64,000 nt of DNA from Polytrichum commune (taxonomy: Eukaryota; Streptophyta; Polytrichopsida; Polytrichales; Polytrichaceae): NCBI GenBank assembly GCA_950295325.1, contig OX485803.1, forward strand, positions 55,753,554 through 55,817,553, written 5' to 3'. Within the stretch, counting starts at the first letter, position 1. Each line of letters begins with the position of its first letter. The notes beneath the pieces are model-generated. The model was not told the origin of the DNA and ran no database searches. It saw only the letters and a list, made by a program, of their open reading frames with translations. Position numbers and translations under genes: made by a program. Positions 36,486 to 47,567 of this stretch are shown one piece after another.

Positions 36486-37980
36486 CACTGTCTATCTGTC
36501 GATGTATAGGGGGTCATGAAGTTTGTGAAAAAAATATTATCAAACGGTTCATATTTTGACATAACATCATTCAGTCATGTGGGTTGGTTCCATGACCGTG
36601 GAATATGTCAATTATATTTTGTGGGGTTTTCAAACAAATTGGGAATATTCGTTTACTATTCATACATTCAGTCTGAACTTGGAAATTTGGGTGGAGTTAT
36701 ACACCCGGCACTATGCGTAGGAATTATTGTTCATCCCAATATCATTCCCTGAATTTCTTTTTTAATAGCAACACTATCATTGTAAATATCCACACTGTCC
36801 ACCATATTCTTATGATTCAAACCAACACTATTCATTATTCATACCAACATCAATTTCTTCCTCTTTTTTACATTTCATCCCATGAAAATAAGATAATGAA
36901 AATCCATGTCAGATAAATATAGAATGGAACACAACCATGCAGCTGATTAATGTTTTGGAAGACAGATAGCACACAGTCCTTCCAGAAGCTGGCCGCTTAG
37001 TTGCTGATAAGCTAATCTCCTGGTGTATGGATAGCTGCCACAAATGTCAGCAATATACATGGAAATGCTTAAGAAGAAATACTGACGGTCTGGCATTTAT
37101 TTGGTGTCTTTTTGGACCGATTGCAATTTGGTGTAATTTGTGTCAAATTCGCATCCAATGATGAAACCTTTTGTAAGTATCCCTCTGACCTCCACCATGA
37201 TGTCTCCACTGGTGCAGACATAACTCATGCAGGTCCTGTGTCTTCACTCATAAATACATGATCACTTGTGCAAATTACCTCGGCTGTGTATCGGATCACA
37301 GAAACTTATACCTTTGTTTATTCATACGTGACAGCAACCACAGTACAAAACAAAGTACTACAGAAATCTATTACCGTGATCATGAAGAGATTCAAAATAG
37401 TGTGGAATGCCGATAAACTAGTGTGAGGCCACCTAATTGTGTGTATCGGTGAGAATTTCTCAACAAGGAGGAGACTTGTGGGGATGTCCTTGGCAGTCAA
37501 TGTGGGAGCATGTGAACTTGTGAGGTGATCTTTGCAGAGGACGCAATGCATGTACACAACATCAGAATCTCACGTGAATTGACAAGACTGTCCGCTCATT
37601 ACGACGCTATCATCTGCATGGACGAGACGAGGCGAGACGAGACAAGAACTCTTTGATGACCAAGTCTACTTTGATCGCCATTTACTACACTGGCCTTGCA
37701 AAATACGTATCTTACGGAGGCTTCACATCCCAGTGACTGGTGTGCTAATTTGTACAAGTGGCGCTGAGCCAGGACAACTAATTATGGAATCGTGCCAACA
37801 GCCGAAGTTAACCGAACTGATCTAAGTCAGGTTATGAGCTATCACATAATGATGATGAGGAGCAAAGTTCTAACTAACATAGCCATCATTCGGGATGAGG
37901 TACTTCCTCTTTCATCATCAGGCCAACCTGCATCATGAGCAGCCGCTCAACGTCACTCCATGGCATTTGTGAGCTACACT
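36486..37980. other. Non-coding spacer between inverted repeat copies
   Basis: No coding sequence found. It may be the interior of a larger element whose ends are the two flanking family A copies, or plain intergenic DNA. Confidence 0.35.
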
Positions 37981-38262
37981 AAATATTGTACTTAGAGTCA
38001 CCAATTCCATTTGTCTTGCTCAATACTTATCGAGCAAAACCCATGGAGTGTCACCGGCACAAAATGTAAACCGAACAATACCTGTCGTTCCTTGTATGAA
38101 TTTTGGGTATTATAAATTTACGATGTTCCAATGATTGTCACTTACTAAGTTTTTAGATGTTCCAATGATTAGTCACTTACTAAGTGATTTTTTATCCATA
38201 GTTTTTAGACTCATTAGGATGCAAAACATGTCAAACTTTGTTTCAATAACTGGCACTTGGAT
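37981..38262 (-). repeat. Dispersed repeat family A, copy 3 (inverted)
   Basis: On the minus strand: ATTGAAACAAAGTTTGACAT, TTTTGCATCCTAATGAG, AATCACTTAGTAAGTGAC and ATTGAGCAAGACAAATGGAA, the same order as copy 1. It also contains an internal ~35-bp duplication of the GATGTTCCAATGATT...CACTTACTAAG phrase. Confidence 0.7.
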
Positions 38263-38766
38263 GAACTAAAAGTAAGTTGGGACGACGGCATTCGTAAATT
38301 TATTCATGAGAAGTTTCATTAGAAGCGTTACTGCAGTGACATAAACTACCATAAGACACTATATACAATATTCCGTGCACTCTGTGCAGCTTGTGATTCA
38401 TTCCTGCTTCCGCACCTAAGGATCAGTGAGGTCCTGCTGGACCAGTTTCGAGGCTAACTCCGGATGTGAATTGCAAACAAGTAGGTAAGCAATGCCTTCA
38501 GGTATTTTAAAAATTTGTTATAGTCCAATTTGTTGCATATTAACATTGGATTGGTTCTGGTGAAGAGAGCATCAGCAGCAGCAAGCAGGCAGTGAAGGTT
38601 AGCAATTGCATTTGGAGCTTGAAGTTATGAGCTGGAGTTGGAGTGCAAACGATCGAAATCAAACAGTACCACTGGCAAGAGAATCTGAAATGTGTTAAGT
38701 GATGTGTTTGACTGATGGAGCGGTGTTACAACTTCATGGTTGTGTAGTTATTTCAACCAGCCTGCG

Positions 38767-39792
38767 ATGGAGGATTGTGAAGTGGAGGATTCGGAGCATA
38801 GGTGGTTTGAGACCAAGAGAAGCCTCCATAACGCCAAAGTTCCCTACTTCTTGAGAACTATTTCAGAGAAGCATATACGGCGGCCTGCATTAAGCAATGA
38901 CGTTCGCACCTTTGAAATGGTAATTAACCTTCAAAGTCTGATGGATGGCACGACTGTTCCTAACTTTCTTGCATGATGATATGAAGGTTAAACTTCCATT
39001 TCTTGATTCATTCTACATCATGAATTTCTTCTTATTTTTCTCTGCTTTGTTTTGATTTGTTTTGATTTTTGTTAATGTGTCCAGGACATCCCTGCAGCGT
39101 TTGTGCGTGACCATGGTGAACAGATGAAGCCATCCGCCACCATTCAAGCAGCTGGAGATGGAGATGGAGATGGCGGCCAAGTGTGGCCTGTGCAGATCCA
39201 CATTGTTGCCACTCCCTTTCGAGCCAGGGTGGGATTCAGCCGAGGATTTCACAAATTCCTCCTCACAAATGACTTGAATGTCGGTGACCAGCTCATCTTC
39301 TCCCTGCCTGCCATGTCCAAGTTTGTGGTCTACATTTTCAAGTTGCACAAGATTAAAGCAGGCAGACGCTCCATGGCTCCTGCAACACCAAGTAGTTCCT
39401 GCACTCCTTCCAAGAAAGAGTGGATGCCATTTGAGGACATGGCCGAGACCATCTTCCCTGCTCACCACTATCATCATTCTATGAAGGTTGAACCGGGATG
39501 TGAGGTCAATGACCTCGATGCAAAAAGAGGCACAGAGATGATGTCAAAGAATATTAAAGACAAGATCAGAGTCAAAGGAGAATACAGCTGGAGCGTGAAT
39601 AGGCAGATTGTTGATGAGGAACCTGAAAGTGAGGAGGAAGAGGAGGAGCAGAAGGAAGAGGAAGGAGAGATTCGTTCCTCACAAATATCGTTCCGGAAAG
39701 TGGTGTCCGCATCATCTGCAAGTGGAAAACATGGGACTCCTGTTTGTTTCTCACGCCTGGTAACAAGCATCGCGGATCCGTTAAATTGTTAA
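38767..39792 (+). CDS. Single B3-domain protein (REM-like)
   Basis: Two phase-0 exons, 38767-38919 and 39085-39792, encode 286 residues. The B3 domain begins with VPYFLRTISEKHI in exon 1. After the intron it continues as DIPAAFVRDHGEQM, WPVQIHIVATPFRARVGF, GFHKFLLTNDLNVGDQLIF and FVVYIFK. A Gly-Asp tract (GDGDGDGG) is inserted in the loop before WPV. The rest is a Ser/Pro and Glu-rich tail with an acidic run (ESEEEEEEQKEEEGE). B3 domains of this type bind DNA in the nucleus. The start is the first in-frame ATG; the upstream bases contain an in-frame open stretch but no ATG. The intron site matches the other B3 genes in the cluster. Confidence 0.8.
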
Positions 39793-39902
39793 GCATCATA
39801 TAATACTCGGTGTTGACGATGTTGTTGTGCCAGATGTGTGAACTGGTTATGAAAATGGTGCTCAATGCTGCACTCACAAAGAGGATATATCTGTACAGAA
39901 TA

Positions 39903-40025
39903 TTCCTGTGAAGCAAACAGCAGTTGCATTTCTCCTCTGTGAAAGGTTATGTCGAAGGAGATAATATTTAATTTTCTGTGGGAATTCAATCGAAAATCTG
40001 CAACTCTAACATTTGAATTGTGTGT
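39903..40025 (+). repeat. Duplicated non-coding segment upstream of a B3 copy
   Basis: CCTGTGAAGCAAACAGCAG, ATTTCTCCT, ATAATATTTAATTTTCTGTG and CTAACATTTGA blocks recur at 41715-41825 upstream of the third plus-strand B3 copy. This marks a segmental duplication of the B3 unit. Confidence 0.75.
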
Positions 40026-40227
40026 TTCTTTCTTAGAGTGCAACTTACGTTGCCTCTGAGGGATTAAACGGAAAAGTAAAAAATTTCTTCCTCTGTGCCA
40101 TCACCGATTCCTCTTCATGCATTAAGTTTGTTGTCATGAGGACGAAATATGACCAGTTTTCCCCGAAGGAAACATTCCATATCCTCCTGGTTACTCTGTC
40201 TGTTCTGACATCCTGGTCATTCCTGTG

Positions 40228-41172
40228 ATGATGCAATTCCAGGAGCTTCCAATTGAGTTCGTTCGATGCTACGTCGGGAAGTACGTAGAATCGGATGCAG
40301 AATACACGCTCGAAGTTAGCCCAACAGGTCGTACATGGCAAGTGGACTGCCAACGAACCGCAGGAGGTCGAATCCACTTCACCTATGGGTGGAACGAGTT
40401 TGCAACTGCAAATCAGCTGAAACCAGGTGAAGGTCTCATCTTCACCCTCGCTTCGCCTCGACGTTTCGTAGTCCAGATTTTGCAGCTGGATCAGCCGAGG
40501 GGGCGATCAGAGGAAGAAGCTGAGGAGTCTACTAAGGCCTGGCACAAGAGAAAGTCTAGAGTCTATGATGATGATGATGATGATGATGAATTCGACTTCC
40601 AGGTGAAGAAGCCTCATCATGTGACAATGAAACGTGATGACAGATGTCGCAGTGAATCTCCTAAAAGTGAGGATCGACCGGTTGGGTCTTTGAAGAATAG
40701 TAATAGGAGAATGTCTGATCTGGTGCAACAATGGGCTCGAAATCGAATAGCCAGGTTGAAAGCTGGCAGGGTGGACCCGTATGAAGATCGACAACATGAT
40801 GAGAAGAGGAGCAGTGAAGAAGAAGAAGAAGAAGAGCGTTCTTTCATCAAGAAACTCCCTGATTCCAGCTCTTCCAAGTGCTCTCCATACCCATTTGTGG
40901 TAAATTTGCCAATCTATCTCTCAACTTCCTCTGATGATTTTTTAAAGTCATTCAATCCCATTGTTATCTATCGTCGGGCAAAGCCTTCTCTCATCTTTCA
41001 TGATTCAACTTGCAGAGCTTGCCAAGAAGAATCTCACCAAGTGTATACTTTTCAAGATGCTTATTTACGGGGAACACCTACTACACCACTTAAGAATGCT
41101 ATGGCATTACAGTTATTCTTGAAGTATCTTGGAGAAAATATATTCGGTGAGATTCTTTCTGGCAAGTTGTAG
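40228..41172 (+). CDS. B3-domain protein, possibly lacking its first exon
   Basis: The open frame from the ATG at 40228 encodes 314 residues. A splice-acceptor-like CAG ends at 40242, right before ELPIEFVRCYVG, which is exactly the conserved B3 intron site. The true gene may therefore begin in an upstream exon, for which a coding-like stretch about 40035-40186 (KNFFLCAITDSSSC) is a candidate. The B3 core continues WQVDCQRTAGGRIHF, YGWNEFATANQLKPGEGLIF and FVVQIL. After it come a seven-Asp run from a GAT microsatellite, basic and acidic low-complexity stretches, and an unrecognised last ~90 residues. A GTAAAT donor-like site at about 40900 makes the C-terminal part uncertain. Confidence 0.65.
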   Translation: MMQFQELPIEFVRCYVGKYVESDAEYTLEVSPTGRTWQVDCQRTAGGRIHFTYGWNEFATANQLKPGEGLIFTLASPRRFVVQILQLDQPRGRSEEEAEESTKAWHKRKSRVYDDDDDDDEFDFQVKKPHHVTMKRDDRCRSESPKSEDRPVGSLKNSNRRMSDLVQQWARNRIARLKAGRVDPYEDRQHDEKRSSEEEEEEERSFIKKLPDSSSSKCSPYPFVVNLPIYLSTSSDDFLKSFNPIVIYRRAKPSLIFHDSTCRACQEESHQVYTFQDAYLRGTPTTPLKNAMALQLFLKYLGENIFGEILSGKL

Positions 41173-41714
41173 AATGAAAGACTATAAGCACAACTTCTAA
41201 AATGTTAAGTTAAATCATGAAAAATGAGAGAAGGCTTTGTCTGAAGATAGGTATCAATGAGGCGTCGACTAATGAGATCTTGCGACTTGACTATCCTTGG
41301 CATTCATGCATGTAGTTAGGACCTCGAGTCCTGGAGATTTATTTCTTAAAGCTAGAATAAAAAGAGAATGTCCTGACACATGCTTAAGAATGCTATGGCA
41401 TCAGTAGAACTGATAACCACATTCGACTGAGTAAAATTTCTTCTACTGCAGGCAACACTACACACTGCCAGTCCAACGACAAATTACCAGAATTTAATGT
41501 ATTGAATTAGGTGCCCGAAGTTTCTAGTATACAAAGAAAGGTACAGATATCCATAGTGCTCTCTTGTTGGCACAACTCAAAACTCATTTTGATAGACAAG
41601 AGTAATATGTGGTTACACAAGATTTTTTCTTCCTTAATTCTACTTAGGATATAACTTTGGCATGTCGCATGTGCTGATGGATTCTGCCGCAGAAGGAGGC
41701 TCTATCCAGATTCC

Positions 41715-41825
41715 TGTGAAGCAAGCAGCACTAACATCTCCCATTTCTCCTATCTGAATAGGAAATAATATTTTTGTTTCCTGTGGGAGTAGTTCGACAA
41801 CCTCCAAATTTAACATTTGACATTA
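41715..41825 (+). repeat. Second copy of the duplicated B3 upstream segment
   Basis: Matches 39903-40025. The homology ends at ACATTTGA, a few bases before the 5S-like sequence. Confidence 0.75.
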
Positions 41826-41831
41826 TGCGTA

Positions 41832-41950
41832 GGGTGCCTAAAGCCAAGGCCTTAACCCAGATTCCATGGGAACTCCAAGGTCAAGCCGCCTAAGGCTGTA
41901 ATAGTCCTCGGATGGGTGACCTTTCTAGCTCTTGACCTCCGGTGCACCCT
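41832..41950 (+). rRNA. 5S rRNA-like sequence, diverged (probable pseudogene or 5S-derived SINE)
   Basis: The 119-bp stretch begins GGGTGCC and ends GGTGCACCCT, so the terminal helix (AGGGTGC/GCACCCT) is intact and the length matches 5S rRNA. Inside are recognisable 5S blocks in the right order: ATTCCATGGGAACTCC (loop B and helix III area), GGTCAAGCCGCCTAAGGC (box A area), TAGTCCTCGGATGGGTGACC (box C area). Substitutions in the box A region and in the sequence after GGGTGACC make it unlikely to be a standard transcribed 5S gene. No T-run terminator follows immediately. Confidence 0.7.
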
Positions 41951-42252
41951 AACACCTACAGTCCACTCAATCGTAGTGGAAGTATCCAGGTGATCCAGAT
42001 ATTTTCAACCTAGGGGCTCGCCCATGCGGGAGATAGGTGGCCGCATTTTCTCCTCAGACCAACGGTTCAATGCATTCAGTGAGGAGGAAATTTGGCCACT
42101 CCAAATCCTCCTCCTTGTGCAGCCAAAAATCTGACTGACCATTTCTATCATTAGGAATGGGTCATCGGAGGCTGATTAGCCAAGAGAAAAATCTAAATTA
42201 GTTGGCTAATCTTCGCGTGCTTATGCAATGTGTTGATGCTGCTGTGTGCCAG

Positions 42253-42486
42253 AATATTCCTGTGGCATTTTCGCGAAACCATCTGAGCTGGTTCTCAGAG
42301 CAAGTGTACCTTCAAGGGCCCAAGAGCACTGAGTGTTTTCCGGTGAAGTGCTCCGGATCCGGCACAATGAAGTCGTTTACAACTGGGTGGAAAAGTTTTT
42401 TTGATTCCAACTCTCTGGAATCAGGCGATGTGCTTCGGTTTACACACACTACAAAGACCAGTTTTTCTGTGAGCTACTACTTGTAA
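42253..42486 (+). pseudogene. B3-domain remnant (second exon only)
   Basis: An acceptor-like GTGTGCCAG precedes NIPVAFSRNHLSWF, then ECFPVKCSGSGTMKSF, TGWKSFFDSNSLESGDVLRF and a stop after FSVSYYL. This is a B3 domain cut off right at its last strand, with no basic or acidic tail. No matching first exon was found upstream, where the 5S-like sequence lies. The intact frame means a short expressed product is still possible. Confidence 0.65.
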
Positions 42487-43904
42487 GAAATTAAGCAACT
42501 GGTAGTGCACATACACATGACCCAACATTTTGAGATAAATGAGTTGAATGAATGATGCAGTGATTAATTGATTACTTTGCAAGGGAGTCTTTTATGTTTG
42601 GGTTTGAATGCAGTTTCGGTTTCAGTCTGGCTGTCTCTTTCTCTGTCTATTTGGTTGCATGCTATAGGTTTGAAGTTTATGGGCGGGCAGTAACACTCTT
42701 CATAGCACAGTTTGTTCAATCCAAGGTCAATTGCAGTTCAAAAAAGCCTCTACGCAACGTCTGGGTCAGTTTCGTATTTAATACTAATTAAGCAATATTT
42801 GAAGCATGTCTAAATCTTGATAAATGTGGTGACTGGCGTCCAAAAAACAGATGAAGTTGTATTAACAGATTTCTAGCACTTTGTGAACTTGGAAACTCCA
42901 GCATTAGCCATTTTTTGTGCAATGGGGTTCCGCGGTGTCATAAGCCCTTCAATTGCAAACTTTGCCCTGAATGGATTAGAAAATAGAGTGACTAGCGGAG
43001 AAGTTAATCTTACTCTTGCTACAGAATTTGGTTTTTTCGGTGTTGTGGTGAAAAAGTGTTCAAAGATCTGACAATGACATTTTGTATTGTAAAGACTTTC
43101 AAAACTAAATTATCTCGACACAGATGTGTTGAAACTGAGCTAGGGGTTCGGTATCTTCTCCACTCATTGTTACAAGTTATGCAGTCTGCACGGTGATTGG
43201 AGAAAATGCAGGATAAGTCAAAAACGTTGCACCCTTTATGAATGCTGTCAAAAGCTGCAAAAGTCAGGGTCAGATTCATAAATAATTACGCAAAATCTGA
43301 AGCATGTCCGAATTTTGATAAAACTGTAAACCAATATCTTAAAGATAGGGATATTTTGTCTATAGGCCATTTTAGCACTTTAGATGCTCAAAATCAATAA
43401 AATTCCCAAATATTCAGGTATTGCAAAATGACATTTTGGTATTTTTCACTACTAGCACCTGTGACCTACTTCGCTTGTAAGTGTCACTGCCATGTCCTAT
43501 GTCACTGCTGAACGTGCAAAGTTTACAACAATTTAGCATACGAGTGACATTGGTTAGAGTAGAGTAATTTCCAGTTCCATGAGTCATGTAAATAATGAAA
43601 TCAGTTGCATATGCAAATCCCAGTTACCAAGACACATTGTCTTTCAATTCCATGACAATGACTCAAGGCCGACAACACAAACAACATGACTAATGCAAAT
43701 CTGTTGTGAATGCTTTCTGTAAATCCACATACCAGAACCATTAATTCCATTGTAACATTCACTCGTTACTTGCAAGAACAATACATGTACTCCCATCGTA
43801 TTGGATATCATACAAAATACAAGTGTGCACAACCGAATTTCATGTACATGTTAAATATTGTATTATAATCTGATGTATATTTTGATGTGCATATGAAAGC
43901 TTGA
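42487..43904. other. Gene-free stretch
   Basis: No gene recognised. A CACTACTAGC sequence near 43448 could be the right-hand end of the minus-strand CACTA element, but no matching partner was found. Confidence 0.4.
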
Positions 43905-44462
43905 CTACAGTAGCGTCATCTGACCATCTGACCGTTTGCATGCAACATTGTGAATTGCATCTAGAGCATCAATACTAGGGTTGGCACCCAAATTCAATTC
44001 TCCGTCACTCAACACGGTTCGGATGCTTCGGCAATCATATTGCAACACGACCTTCCAACCAACCTCTTCCTCATTGTCATGAAAGAAAACTTGTTGAACA
44101 TGCAGAGGGAACACATATGGTTGTGTCATTGCATGTTGCCTTCTCCGAAAATTAGCCATCCAAAAACCAAATTTGTCTCTTTTAATGGCCACACAACCAT
44201 TCACATCAAGAGGGACCCATGATCCCCTAAAAACCACCAAAGGCAAGTTCCCATATCTAACCTCCAAAATTTCATGTAGTACCCCTACGTACGACAAAGT
44301 CCCTTCCCGGATATTTTGATTTGCTACACTTGCCCTAGAACCCTGCTCACATATCATTGCAATGCCACTATCATATGTAGCAAACCCCCTTGTTGTATCA
44401 TTAGTTGTTGCTCTGTAATGACAACCATATGCAAAGCATGATTGATATACAATGACGTCCAT
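43905..44462 (-). CDS. CACTA DUF4216-like protein segment
   Basis: The 185-residue frame from the ATG at 44462 shows the DUF4216-type pattern: CFAYGCHYRATTNDTT, YDSGIAMICEQGSRAS, LSYVGVLHEILEVRYGNLPL, KRDKFGFWMANF, then YVFPLHVQQVFFHDNEEEVGWK and VVLQYD. It is the C-terminal portion of the CACTA transposase polyprotein whose other pieces follow to 47.6 kb. In active elements this would be one protein or joined by splicing with the upstream parts. Paralogous to the ORF at 17354-18184 and shorter at both ends. Confidence 0.7.
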   Translation of the reverse strand: MDVIVYQSCFAYGCHYRATTNDTTRGFATYDSGIAMICEQGSRASVANQNIREGTLSYVGVLHEILEVRYGNLPLVVFRGSWVPLDVNGCVAIKRDKFGFWMANFRRRQHAMTQPYVFPLHVQQVFFHDNEEEVGWKVVLQYDCRSIRTVLSDGELNLGANPSIDALDAIHNVACKRSDGQMTLL

Positions 44463-44473
44463 GGTAGGAGGGT

Positions 44474-44545
44474 ATAATGTATAATGGAGCGGAAGAATGT
44501 ATACATGTATAATGGATACATGTATACATGTATAATGGAGCGGTA
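44474..44545. repeat. Short tandem repeat of ATACATGTATAATGGA
   Basis: The phrase TATACATGTATAATGGA recurs three times with short spacers, between the DUF4216 and DUF4218 pieces of the CACTA element. Confidence 0.85.
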
Positions 44546-44609
44546 GAAGCTAAATTTGTTACCACATGTAGATGTATGGATGCCACCTCTTGCTGCGACA
44601 ATCTTCGCT

Positions 44610-47219
44610 TCAATCCCTTCCCTTCACACACCACCTTTCTTCCTCATCCCATATCTTGCGTCGAGTGTGGCCGAAATCACGCATATACTCCGTGTAGAGC
44701 CCTGGAGCTTCGTCCACCAAATACCCTTCCGCCATACAACCCTGTGGCAGAGCTTTATTCCGCACATATTTTTTTAGAACTCCAAGATAGCATTCAGTCG
44801 GGTACATCCATCGGGCAAACATAGGTCCACATTCAAATAACTCATCTACGAGATGGATAACTAAGTGGGACATTATATCCCAAAATGAGGGGGGGAACCA
44901 AGCTTCTAAAATGCAAAGAGTCTCCGCACAATATTGTTTTAGCCACAGTCTTTCCCCATGATTAACCACTTTTGCACAAAGTTTTTGGAACACAACACAA
45001 AGACGAATGATACCCGCTCGAGCAGCTGGATGCAGTAAGTGCCTAACAACTACATGCAAGATTTGTTAACAAAGTACGTGTATGTCATGGGACTTGAGGG
45101 ATTGCAATTTCCTCTTCACTACATGTTTTTTCAAGGCGGCAGAATAACTTGTGGGTACCTTTATGTTGGAGATGCAATTCATGAACTTCGTTTTCTCCTC
45201 CTCGCTAAACACATAAGGTGCGTGAGGCTTGAACATGCTCCCATTAGGCAGGTCACCTTTGTTTTGGAACCCTCAACTCCCGCATATCTTCACGCATTGC
45301 CGTTGTGTCTTTGTCGCCAAGAATTGTCTTCAATACATTGTCGATGATGTTTCTTTCAACATGCATTACATCTAAAGTGTGGTGGATTAGCAAATGTTGC
45401 AAGACACCCTTCCCCATTCCCAATAAGTACACAACGTATTCTATGCATGCCATAGTGCATTACTATAACATACAACATATGCATGGTGCCAATATTGGAT
45501 ATGATGATAGGGCCTTTGCCATGAAATACCTCCCAGTACGGGAGGTCAAACAACACCGACCGTCGTTTGCCATATATGCGAACGGGATCAGCACGAGCCG
45601 GTCTTCCACCATATGTTACAAATGTATCCCGGGCTACCACCCATATTAGAATATATATATGTTGCCTTCATTTTCCTTGGGGCCTCCCCATGCTCTGCAC
45701 AATAATGAAAAGCAGCAATAGCTTCCTTAAAAGGATGATTACCAGGCAACCACCATCTATGTTGCGCATCGTACATAGTTTTCCACAATTCCGCGCTTTG
45801 TCAAGTTGTAGTATGTGGCCCGCAGTGAGTGCATGCAAGGTAACCTTTTGTGATTGCACCAGATATGAGACCAAGCCCGGGGAAATATGTTATGGTGCGT
45901 ATTAACAAAGTATTCATCATGAACCACTCTTGTGAAAGTCTCTTCAAACAATCCCGGGTCCACACCCCTATTCTCCATAATTCAAGCAACTCGTCCAAAA
46001 CAGGAGCAAGGTATACATCAAAATTTTCTGATGGAGGTGCCGTGGGACCGGATATGATGAGAGTGAGCAATATGAAGAACTTCTTTGTCGCCAACCAAGG
46101 GGGCAAGTTCAAAATCATAACCATGATTGGCCATGTTGACCATGTACAAGATCTTTGAGCAAAAGGGTTAATACCATCTATGGCTAGCATCAACCTTAAG
46201 TTTTGAGGATCAGCAGCAAAGTCTGGCCATGTATTATTCACATGCACCCACATTGGGGAATCAGTTGCGCACCTTATCAATCCGTCCTTCACGCGCTCAT
46301 CCTCGTGCCAAGTCAACATCTTTGCAAGATCAGGGCTGCCAAACATCCTCCTTAGTCTTGGTATAAGCGAAAAATGATGGAGAACACGGCGAGGTTTAAT
46401 TGATCTACCTCTTCTGTAATACATGTGCGCCCCACACATGGGACATGACAATTCCTTCCCCAAGGGTCCCATGAATAGTGCACATCCGTTGGGACATGCG
46501 TGGATGATATTATAAGAAAACCCAAGACTCTTCAAAATGGAGGTGGCCTCCCTCTCAGTGTTTGGGCAATTGTTGAATTGTGGTAGAATGATTTTGCTAA
46601 GTAGACCAAGGAGCTCATTGACAAAGGTATTTGCAGCTCCATGGCCCTTTAGACATGTTAGTAGGACAAGGGTTAGCCCTAGAATGGACAGGGTGGAGTC
46701 TTGGAACAATGGGACTTTGTCTGCCTCATGCATGGCAGTTGTCATGCAATCATCCTTGTTTACCCCCTCAAAACCTTTGGCACAAGTAGGAAAATCCCAT
46801 GGCCATGTTTTTAGTTCATCAATCCCCACATTGACACCTAGAGGGTCTTTGTCACAAACCCCTTCGTTGTCCTCTTCATTCCCCTCTGGAAATTCCACAA
46901 GTGCATCCTGGTATTCTTCGTCATCGTCAAGGTCCCCAATTTTTTCCCTTGGATTGCCAAACCCTCCATGATCAAGCTCCTCCATGTTCTCGCCTTCGGG
47001 ATGTTTTGCCCTTCTGAAAGCATTGACAACCAAGTCATGCATGTCCAAGTTTGTGTCCAATGCAACTGAAACTCGCAGGTTGTCTAAACTTGGCACTAGA
47101 ATATTCCCACCAATTTCTGCAAGACATGACCTAATTCTATGTTCTTCGGCAACCCACTCCTCATCGTCAAAATCCTCACACAGTGCTTGCCATGAATGAC
47201 AATTTCCATGTGAATCCAT
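44610..47219 (-). pseudogene. CACTA (EnSpm) transposase: Tnp2 and DUF4218 domains, decayed
   Basis: Reading down the minus strand, the pieces appear in canonical CACTA order. From 47219 comes a long frame of about 470 residues with the Tnp2 core: SLGFSYNIIHACPNGC, then LSCPMCGAHMYYRR, MLTWHEDE, ADPQNLRLMLAIDGINPF, NLPPWLATKKFFIL and FDVYLAPVLDELLELW. The reading then shifts frame several times between about 45.98 and 45.25 kb (WWLPGNHPF, VLFDLPYWEV, HHTLDVMHVERNI). It continues as NIKVPTSYSAALKKHV and LKSHDIHVLC, ending at an in-frame TAA at 45066-45068. It resumes with the DUF4218 block FPPSFWDIMSHLVIHLVDEL and RWMYPTECYLGVLKKYVRN. Multiple frameshifts and stops mean no functional transposase. 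Confidence 0.85.
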
Positions 47220-47306
47220 TCTGACATTTTTGAATCATTCATTATACAAAAGAGGCAAAGCACATGAATTGAAGTAATGCAACAAACTAAAAATGCACAA
47301 AAAAAA

Positions 47307-47567
47307 CTACCATTGCCTCACCGCCAAATTCACCCAAAGCCTCTCGTGACAGCCATGTTTTCTAAGGTGCCCCTTCACCGATTTCCTTTTCAGGTAGGTA
47401 GACCTCCCGCAAATTCGACACATGCACCAAACATGGTTGATGTCATTCTGAGTAGCCTCTGCCTCCTCCTTTAACCACATATTCCCATCCCGAGCGGCAA
47501 TTCTGTCTAGATCCGTGAGGGGCACTTTAGGTGCCCTGCAAATATCGATCTCGATGTTGTCATCCAT
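47307..47567 (-). pseudogene. Transposase-associated N-terminal segment of the CACTA element
   Basis: A short frame from the ATG at 47567 contains a Cys/His cluster (WCMCRICGRS, then VKGHLRKHGCHERLW). It resembles the zinc-binding transposase-associated domain found at the N terminus of CACTA Tnp2 proteins. A donor-like GTGAGG follows at 47321 and an acceptor-like AG precedes 47219. However, the simplest splice does not keep the frame, consistent with decay. Confidence 0.5.

Noticed and set aside
39013-39916. Long minus-strand frames across the first plus-strand B3 gene
   Set aside because: Antisense shadows of the B3 coding exon.
43448-43470. CACTACTAGCACC as right end of the minus-strand CACTA element
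   Set aside because: No reciprocal TAGTG terminus with matching sequence was found beyond 47.6 kb, so the pairing is unsupported.
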